Source: Granulicella mallensis (GTDB lineage: Bacteria > Acidobacteriota > Terriglobia > Terriglobales > Acidobacteriaceae). From it: a DNA stretch of 64,000 bases. The notes under the pieces were generated by a model. That model saw nothing but the letters and a program-made list of their open reading frames with translations. It was not told the origin of the DNA and searched no databases. The translations under genes and the position numbers were made by a program. Numbering within the stretch: the stretch's first letter is position 1; each line of letters opens with the position of its first letter. Location of the stretch: contig NZ_JACHIO010000011.1 of the NCBI RefSeq assembly GCF_014203225.1, positions 156,548 through 220,547 of the forward strand, read 5' to 3'. Shown piece by piece: positions 58,720-64,000 of the stretch.

Positions 58720-61700
58720 ATGACTGTTTTTTATAAAACCACAGTGAAATTAGGAGTGTTCCTGATCCTCCTTTGTTTGGGCTCGATGATCGCTGTAGCC
58801 CAGATCAACACCGGATCGATGGCAGGAACCGTGACCGACTCCGGAGGCGGCGTCATTCCCGGAGCCCAGGTGACTGCGACCGAGCGACAGTCAGGTTCGG
58901 TCTACAAGACCACGACCTCGTCTTCGGGTGCGTATGTCTTCACCTCGCTGCGTCCAGGCAACTACGACATCAGCGTTACCGCTCCCACCTTCAAGGCAGC
59001 GCAGGTCACCGGATTGCCGGTCTATGTAACCACGCGTGCCTCGCATGACTTTATGCTGTCGGCCGGAGCGGTCAGCGAGACCGTAACGGTGGTCGCCAAC
59101 GGTCCGTCGCTGGAGACGGAGACCTCGGACGTCGGCACGGTGCTGACAGAAGCCCAGGTGCAGGATCTGCCGTCTCTTGCTGGCGGTGCCATGCGCTCCC
59201 TGGTGGCGCTCACCCTCCTGACTCCTGGAGCGGTGGGAACGGGTACGAATGGCGGCACAACCTATGTCAAGATTGGTGGCGGCCAGACCTTTGGCAGCGA
59301 TAACCTGCTCGATGGCATCAGCACGCAGCGCTCCGAGAATGGAACCGGGTTCTTCGACCAGATGACGCCCTCTCTCGACGCCATCGAAGAGTTTCGCGTA
59401 GAGACCCTGGCATTGCCTTCATACCTGGGACGCACCACTGGCGGTATTGCCAACTTCAAGACCCGGTCAGGCACAAACTCGTATCACGGTACGGTGTACG
59501 ACTACTTCAAGAACACTATCTTCGACGCGAACAACTGGTTCAATAAGGGCAACGCGATCATCAATGGCGGTACCCAGGATTCGTTGGTGGCTTTCCGCCG
59601 CCCCTCCGACATGCACCAGGACTATGGTGTGACCCTGGGTGGCCCGGTTTATATCCCGCACGTCTATAACGGCCGGGACAAGACCTTCTTCTTCTTCAGC
59701 TTTGAGCAGGTTCCCAGCAGCTTTGGCCATACCGTTCTTTCCACGGTTCCGACCGATGCGCAACGCGGATTGCTCAACGGCAGCAACGGAGCGATCGGTG
59801 ATTTTTCCGCCACGCTCGGCGCTCCGGTCGCCGGTCTGACGAATCCCTGCACGGGGAATCCCATTCTCTCCGGACAGATCTTCGACCCCACGACGACCAC
59901 GCGTGTGAATGGCGTGGAATGCCGTATGCCCTTCGTCAATAACCAGGTGCCGATCGGTCGCAGCCAGATCGCAACGCAGGTCCTCGCTCTGATTCCGCGC
60001 CAGAACTATGTCGGCAGCGGAACGCAGAACTACTCCTACGCGACCAATGAGGTAGTCAATCAGGTTGCCGATTCACTGCGTATCGACCAGAACTTCGGCA
60101 CGCGCCATCACCTCTTCGCCTTCGGCAGCGCTCGTGAAAACTTCGACTCCGGTGTTGCGGATCTTCCGGGGCCGGTGAACAGCGGATCGCAGTTGCAGGA
60201 CTTCTATGCCAAGCTGATTCGTATCGGATACGACTTCACGATTACGCCGCACCTCATCAACCAGGTCACCTTTGGCGGCAATCGCATCAACAGTTTTAAT
60301 AGCGCTCCGGCTTCTCTCCTGGGGATCAACTACGACGCACAGCTAGGTATTCCAAACACCACCTCTCCGGGGACCACGTTCCCGACCTTCAACATTGGCG
60401 AGAACCTGCCCGCACTGGGAAGCCCGAACTTTGACGACAACGTCGACAACGCTCTTCTGCTGGACGACAACGTAAGTTGGCAGAAGGGGCAACACAGCCT
60501 CCGCTTTGGCGGTACGTACCGGTGGCAGCAGTTCAGCTACATCAATAACGGTCCGGCCGCGGGAACCTTCAACTTCGCTCGTTCACAGACAGCCGGTACC
60601 AATCAGGTGAATGCCGAGGCGGATAGCGGCAACGGTATCGCCAGCTTCCTGCTGGGGGCGCCGACTAATACCAGCCGCTCGCTGCAGATTCACTTTCCGC
60701 GCTGGATTCAGCACTATTACGCGGCTTATGCGCAGGACGACTGGAAGGCGCGGAGGAACCTGACAGTCAACCTCGGCTTCCGCTACAGCATCGACACTCC
60801 ACGGCACGAGGCCGACGGCGATATCTCCAGCTTCGATCCGACGATCCCTAACCCTGCGGCAAACGGCATTCTCGGTGCGATGAGGTTCGGCGGTGTTGGC
60901 CCGGGACGCGATGGCAACAAAAATGAGCAGTTTGCCTCTACCTACTATAAGAATTTCGAGCCCCGCGTCGGCTTCTCCTATGCTCCGGGCTGGTTGCACG
61001 ATAGCTTTGTGATCCGCTCAGCTTACTCGATCATGTACGGTCCTTTGATCTATGCCGACTACGGGCAGGGCCTGAGCGCGGGCTTTACGACCGTAACTCC
61101 TGGTGAAACTACGGATGGTTTTGTTCCTTCCGGCGCGCTGGATGCGGGTCCTCCTCCACTGTCACTGACGCCGACGATTGATCCAGCGCTCCTGGTTGGC
61201 GGTGCCTCCGTTGCTGACTATGTGGCGAAGACCGATGGCAAGCCGGCGATGGTGCAGAACTGGACACTCGAGACACAAGCCCAGCTCGCTCCCGACCTCA
61301 TCCTGACGATTGGCTATCTCGGAGAACGTGGAACGCGGCTTCGGTCGCTGGTCTACTGGGCCAACTCGATCAACCCGTCGAACTTTGGCCTGGGAGATAC
61401 CATCACCGCGCCGGTGCAATCCGCTGCAGGGGTTGCGGCTGGAATTACCGCACCCTACGCTAACTTCTTCAACATCACGAATGGGGTGGTAGGCCAGGCA
61501 CTGCTGCCGTTCCCGCAGTATGGCTATCTCAATAACGATAGCTACCTGCAGGACCGTGGGCAGTCGACCTACAACGCTATGGAAGTAAAACTGGAGCGCC
61601 GGTTCCGTGATGGTCTCAATTTGCTGATGTCCTACACGTGGTCCAAGACCTATACAGACGCCGATTCCATTCAGCCCTACCAGGCCACGGTGCTGGGACA

Positions 61701-62391
61701 GAGTGGAACGCAAAACCCCTATAACCTCAAGGCCGAGCGGGCACTCAGCACGCAGGATGTGCCTACGAACTTCGTAATCAGCTACCTGTATGAGCTGCCG
61801 GTCGGCAAGGGCAAACGGTTTCTTGGAACCTCAAACCCATTGGTCAATGCTTTGATCGGCGGATACCGTGTCGGCGGAGTTCAGCGTTACTTGAGCGGGC
61901 AGCCCATCGGTTTCTTCGGTGCGCTGGGAGTCCCGTACTTCGATGGCGCAATCCGGTTCAGCCGCGCGGTAGGCACCGATATCGAGACGCCAGCAGCAGC
62001 AAGCGGACGCTATAACCCACTGGCCTATGTGTCTCCGGCCGGAAATAATACGAACCTCTACAACCCCACCGGTTTCTGGAACCGCAATGCGTTCATCGAC
62101 GTCAACGATGCAGCGCACCGCGGAACCGGTCCCTTCCACTTCGGCGACCTGCCTCGCAATACGGCGGAGGTGCGCACACCGGCCTTCTTCAATGAAGATC
62201 TAAACCTCAATAAGCACATTCCGATCCATAATCAGATCAGTGCCGACCTGCGGTTGGAGGCTTTCAACGTCTTCAATCGGCATGGATGGGGGAAGCCTGA
62301 TTCGGGCATCAACGATATCAACTTCGGGCAGGTCACCAGCCTGAACGATGCGCCAAGAAGCATGCAGGTTGTGCTGAAGATCCGTTACTAA
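58720..62391 (+). CDS. Oar-type TonB-dependent receptor with CarboxypepD-reg domain
   Basis: A 1223-residue outer-membrane protein. It has a signal peptide (about 1-27, LGVFLILLCLGSMIAVAQ), a carboxypeptidase-regulatory-like sandwich (about 30-115, GSMAGTVTDSGGGVIPGAQVTATE), a plug region (about 130-230, LETETSDVGTVLTEAQVQDLP) and a long beta-barrel ending VVLKIRY with the C-terminal aromatic. This is the Oar-like group abundant in Acidobacteria, thought to take up polymers or oligosaccharides. ATG 58720 follows AGGAG. A terminator follows directly and a GH43 enzyme lies next, which suggests arabinose-containing glycans, but that is inference. Confidence 0.9.
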   Translation: MTVFYKTTVKLGVFLILLCLGSMIAVAQINTGSMAGTVTDSGGGVIPGAQVTATERQSGSVYKTTTSSSGAYVFTSLRPGNYDISVTAPTFKAAQVTGLPVYVTTRASHDFMLSAGAVSETVTVVANGPSLETETSDVGTVLTEAQVQDLPSLAGGAMRSLVALTLLTPGAVGTGTNGGTTYVKIGGGQTFGSDNLLDGISTQRSENGTGFFDQMTPSLDAIEEFRVETLALPSYLGRTTGGIANFKTRSGTNSYHGTVYDYFKNTIFDANNWFNKGNAIINGGTQDSLVAFRRPSDMHQDYGVTLGGPVYIPHVYNGRDKTFFFFSFEQVPSSFGHTVLSTVPTDAQRGLLNGSNGAIGDFSATLGAPVAGLTNPCTGNPILSGQIFDPTTTTRVNGVECRMPFVNNQVPIGRSQIATQVLALIPRQNYVGSGTQNYSYATNEVVNQVADSLRIDQNFGTRHHLFAFGSARENFDSGVADLPGPVNSGSQLQDFYAKLIRIGYDFTITPHLINQVTFGGNRINSFNSAPASLLGINYDAQLGIPNTTSPGTTFPTFNIGENLPALGSPNFDDNVDNALLLDDNVSWQKGQHSLRFGGTYRWQQFSYINNGPAAGTFNFARSQTAGTNQVNAEADSGNGIASFLLGAPTNTSRSLQIHFPRWIQHYYAAYAQDDWKARRNLTVNLGFRYSIDTPRHEADGDISSFDPTIPNPAANGILGAMRFGGVGPGRDGNKNEQFASTYYKNFEPRVGFSYAPGWLHDSFVIRSAYSIMYGPLIYADYGQGLSAGFTTVTPGETTDGFVPSGALDAGPPPLSLTPTIDPALLVGGASVADYVAKTDGKPAMVQNWTLETQAQLAPDLILTIGYLGERGTRLRSLVYWANSINPSNFGLGDTITAPVQSAAGVAAGITAPYANFFNITNGVVGQALLPFPQYGYLNNDSYLQDRGQSTYNAMEVKLERRFRDGLNLLMSYTWSKTYTDADSIQPYQATVLGQSGTQNPYNLKAERALSTQDVPTNFVISYLYELPVGKGKRFLGTSNPLVNALIGGYRVGGVQRYLSGQPIGFFGALGVPYFDGAIRFSRAVGTDIETPAAASGRYNPLAYVSPAGNNTNLYNPTGFWNRNAFIDVNDAAHRGTGPFHFGDLPRNTAEVRTPAFFNEDLNLNKHIPIHNQISADLRLEAFNVFNRHGWGKPDSGINDINFGQVTSLNDAPRSMQVVLKIRY

Positions 62392-62397
62392 CAGGGT

Positions 62398-62440
62398 AGT
62401 ACGAGCAGGCTGTTGTTCAGCCTGCTCGTACTGTTTTTCT
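62398..62440 (+). terminator. Rho-independent terminator after the Oar receptor
   Basis: A perfect 15-bp stem (62398-62412 with 62418-62432), loop TTGTT, followed by GTTTTTCTTCTTT. It separates the receptor from the GH43 gene; read-through would give reduced expression of the latter. Confidence 0.9.
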
Positions 62441-62472
62441 TCTTTGGATTACCTCGTTGAAAAGGAATGAGC

Positions 62473-63600
62473 ATGAACAGAATTCTTGGTACCTTGATCG
62501 TTTTTGCGAGCGCCTCGCTTGCACTGCAGGGAGCACTCGCACAAGAGAAGGGGAGTGCTCCGCAGGCGCTGACTCTTTCGGGAGAGTACGCGGGAACGCA
62601 TGATCCATCGATCGCCGTCGATCATGGAAAGTACTATGTCTTTGCGACGGGCGCAGTGCGGCCACCTCGTGTCGAGAGCGCTCCTCCGACACCGCCGGTT
62701 CCCGGAGCCGCACGCCCCTCGACAGCCCAACTGCCGCAACTAGCGATTCGTTGCTCGCCGGATCTGAAGGTATGGAAGCGATGTGGCGCGATCTTTCCTT
62801 CGATTCCCACATGGATTCAGCAGATGAGCCCGGAGACGCAGGAGCTATGGGCTCCGGATGTCTCCTACTTCGATGGCCTGTATCACCTCTACTACGCGTT
62901 TTCGGCCTTCGGGAAAAACACCTCCGGCATTGCGCTGGCGACCAATGAAACGCTTGATCCCTCAAGCCCTAAGTACAAGTGGGTAGATCGCGGATTGGTA
63001 CTCCGTTCGCTCGCGACGGATGACTTCAACGCTATCGATCCCAATCTCATTCTTGATAGCAAGGGTGAGGCGTACCTCTCGTTCGGCAGCTTCTGGACCG
63101 GCATAAAGATGCGCCACCTGGACCGCCATACCGGACTGCTCTCAAAGACAGATGAGAAGCTCTACTCATTGGCTTCGCGCCGGCCAGGCTCTCTGGCTCA
63201 ACCCCGCAACCCCAACCTCCCTCCTGACACGGAAGCGATCGAAGCACCGTTTGTCTTTCAGCACGGAGGGTATTACTACCTCTTCGTCTCCTGGGATCTA
63301 TGCTGCCGAGGCCTGAAGAGCACCTACCGCACGATGGTCGGGCGATCTACTTCGGTTACCGGGCCTTACGTAGATCGCGACGGAAAGCCGATGCTGGAAG
63401 GCGGAGGATCGCCGCTGCTGCAGGCTAACGGACAATGGCTTGGACCAGGTGGTGAGTCTCTGCTGCATCTCGATCATGAAGACCTAATCGTCTTTCACGC
63501 CTATAGCGCAACGGATGGCCATCCCGCCTTGCACATCTCAACTCTGGGTTGGAAAGACGGGTGGCCCGAAGCAGCGTTAGAAGGAGACAGCGCGAAGTAG
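62473..63600 (+). CDS. Secreted glycoside hydrolase family 43 (arabinanase-like)
   Basis: A 375-residue exported five-bladed propeller enzyme, probably cutting alpha-L-arabinofuranosyl or xylosyl linkages. It has a signal peptide (about 1-24, ending ALAQ), then the GH43 motifs: HDPSIAVDHGKYYVF with the base Asp, LWAPDVSYFDGLYHLYYA, NAIDPNLILDSKGEAYLSFGSFW with the pKa-modulating Asp, and TEAIEAPFVFQHGGYYYLF with the acid Glu. All three acids are present. The pattern is closest to endo-1,5-alpha-arabinanases. ATG 62473 has AAAGGA six bases upstream; ATG 62467 is too close to it. Confidence 0.9.
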   Translation: MNRILGTLIVFASASLALQGALAQEKGSAPQALTLSGEYAGTHDPSIAVDHGKYYVFATGAVRPPRVESAPPTPPVPGAARPSTAQLPQLAIRCSPDLKVWKRCGAIFPSIPTWIQQMSPETQELWAPDVSYFDGLYHLYYAFSAFGKNTSGIALATNETLDPSSPKYKWVDRGLVLRSLATDDFNAIDPNLILDSKGEAYLSFGSFWTGIKMRHLDRHTGLLSKTDEKLYSLASRRPGSLAQPRNPNLPPDTEAIEAPFVFQHGGYYYLFVSWDLCCRGLKSTYRTMVGRSTSVTGPYVDRDGKPMLEGGGSPLLQANGQWLGPGGESLLHLDHEDLIVFHAYSATDGHPALHISTLGWKDGWPEAALEGDSAK

Positions 63601-64000
63601 GATTGCCTCTTGGAATATGCTGAAGGCCGAATCGGAGATCCTGTTTTAGATCGCAGCCAAAATCGATGCACTCATAGCTCTTTGTTATGTTTCACCACAG
63701 AATCGTCATCCTGAGCGAAGCGTCCCAGCTTTTGGGGACGCGAAGTCGAAGGACCCCGAGAGTTGCCATCTTGCCCGAGCCTTTTGCACCTTTTCTACCT
63801 CAAGCGCTCGAGCCTGAGCTCTCGTGCGGGAAAGGTCCCGACATCTTGGGTGATATCAAGTCTCTGGGGGTCCTTCGACTACGCGTCCCCAAATGCGGGA
63901 CGCTCCGCTCAGATGGTATGAAGAGCGGCGTACCTTCCTGGTACGTGCTCGAGGCACAGATAATCCATCCGGAGGAAGATACGCCATGCAGACCCACGTA
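63601..64000. repeat. Right-end non-coding region with long inverted repeat
   Basis: Arms at 63708-63763 and 63862-63915 (about 54 bases each) are complementary with scattered mismatches and share the GGGGACGCG, GTCGAAGGACCCC and GAGCG(A/G)AGCGTCCC blocks. The spacer is about 98 bases. No gene is supported in the last 400 bases. This type of GTCATCC-TGAGC repeat is widespread in some soil bacteria, as I recall; it is not an insertion sequence because it carries no transposase. Confidence 0.85.

Noticed and set aside
63601..64000. An insertion sequence at the right end
   Set aside because: Inverted arms are present, but there is no transposase frame between them.
1..64000. CRISPR arrays, rRNA, tmRNA, SRP RNA, restriction systems
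   Set aside because: No regularly spaced direct repeats and no sequence of these RNA or enzyme families was recognised.

Overview
The window looks like a chromosomal segment of a soil acidobacterium (Terriglobia, Acidobacteriaceae; Edaphobacter, Granulicella or Terriglobus-like). Three things support this: a two-domain TIGR03435 protein, a family known almost only from Acidobacteria; a 1223-residue Oar-type TonB receptor with a carboxypeptidase-regulatory-like N-terminus; and many secreted sugar-degrading enzymes. This is inference from gene content. Species cannot be named.

Layout. 1-1.8 kb: the end of a prophage (coiled-coil membrane protein, T4-type endolysin, small membrane protein, one unknown), closed by a terminator and lying against the 3' end of tRNA-Lys. 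2.2-7 kb: mqnD (futalosine menaquinone pathway), an ftsB-like division gene, and a siderophore-type TonB receptor behind a perfect 51-bp palindrome. 7-9.7 kb: a fluoride-defence block (crcB, a DUF190 gene, a fluoride riboswitch and a CLC-F antiporter). 9.7-15.2 kb: a galactose operon (Na+/sugar symporter, small membrane protein, galK, galT, galE). 15.4-17.1 kb: an mhqO/mhqD-like pair and tRNA-Glu. 17.2-18.5 kb: a macrolide-type glycosyltransferase. 18.7-26.2 kb: an L-fucose locus with two SDR dehydrogenases, L-fuconate dehydratase, a FucP permease and a beta-helix candidate fucosidase. 26.4-29.6 kb: a two-component system and a beta-propeller protein. 30-35.7 kb: a tripartite RND efflux operon. 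35.8-40.1 kb: a CarboxypepD-reg outer-membrane-like protein, an HD-domain protein, a GlxA-type regulator and an MHS transporter. 40.2-48.6 kb: a YidC paralogue, a NUP-family protein, a lone receiver, a Rieske-FAD reductase, topoisomerase IB and small unknowns. 48.9-51.7 kb: a signalling group of two Crp/Fnr regulators around a soluble histidine kinase. 51.8-58.4 kb: hrpB, the TIGR03435 protein, a TetR/hydrolase divergent pair and a GrpB-family gene. 58.5-63.6 kb: an Oar-type receptor followed by a GH43 glycosidase. The right end is a long inverted repeat.

How the genes fit together. The galactose and fucose loci, the Oar receptor and the GH43 enzyme point to a saprotroph that takes up and degrades plant or microbial polysaccharide. 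The fluoride block combines a channel, an antiporter and a riboswitch, and the antiporter appears to carry a C-terminal domain like the neighbouring DUF190 protein.

The most notable points are the fluoride riboswitch, which reassigns the antiporter start to a TTG; the DUF190-like tail of the antiporter; two genes (galK and the glycosyltransferase) whose conserved N-termini can only be read from CTG codons; the palindrome before the siderophore receptor; repeated TetR operator sites; and several long dispersed inverted repeats. No CRISPR array, insertion sequence or rRNA was seen.
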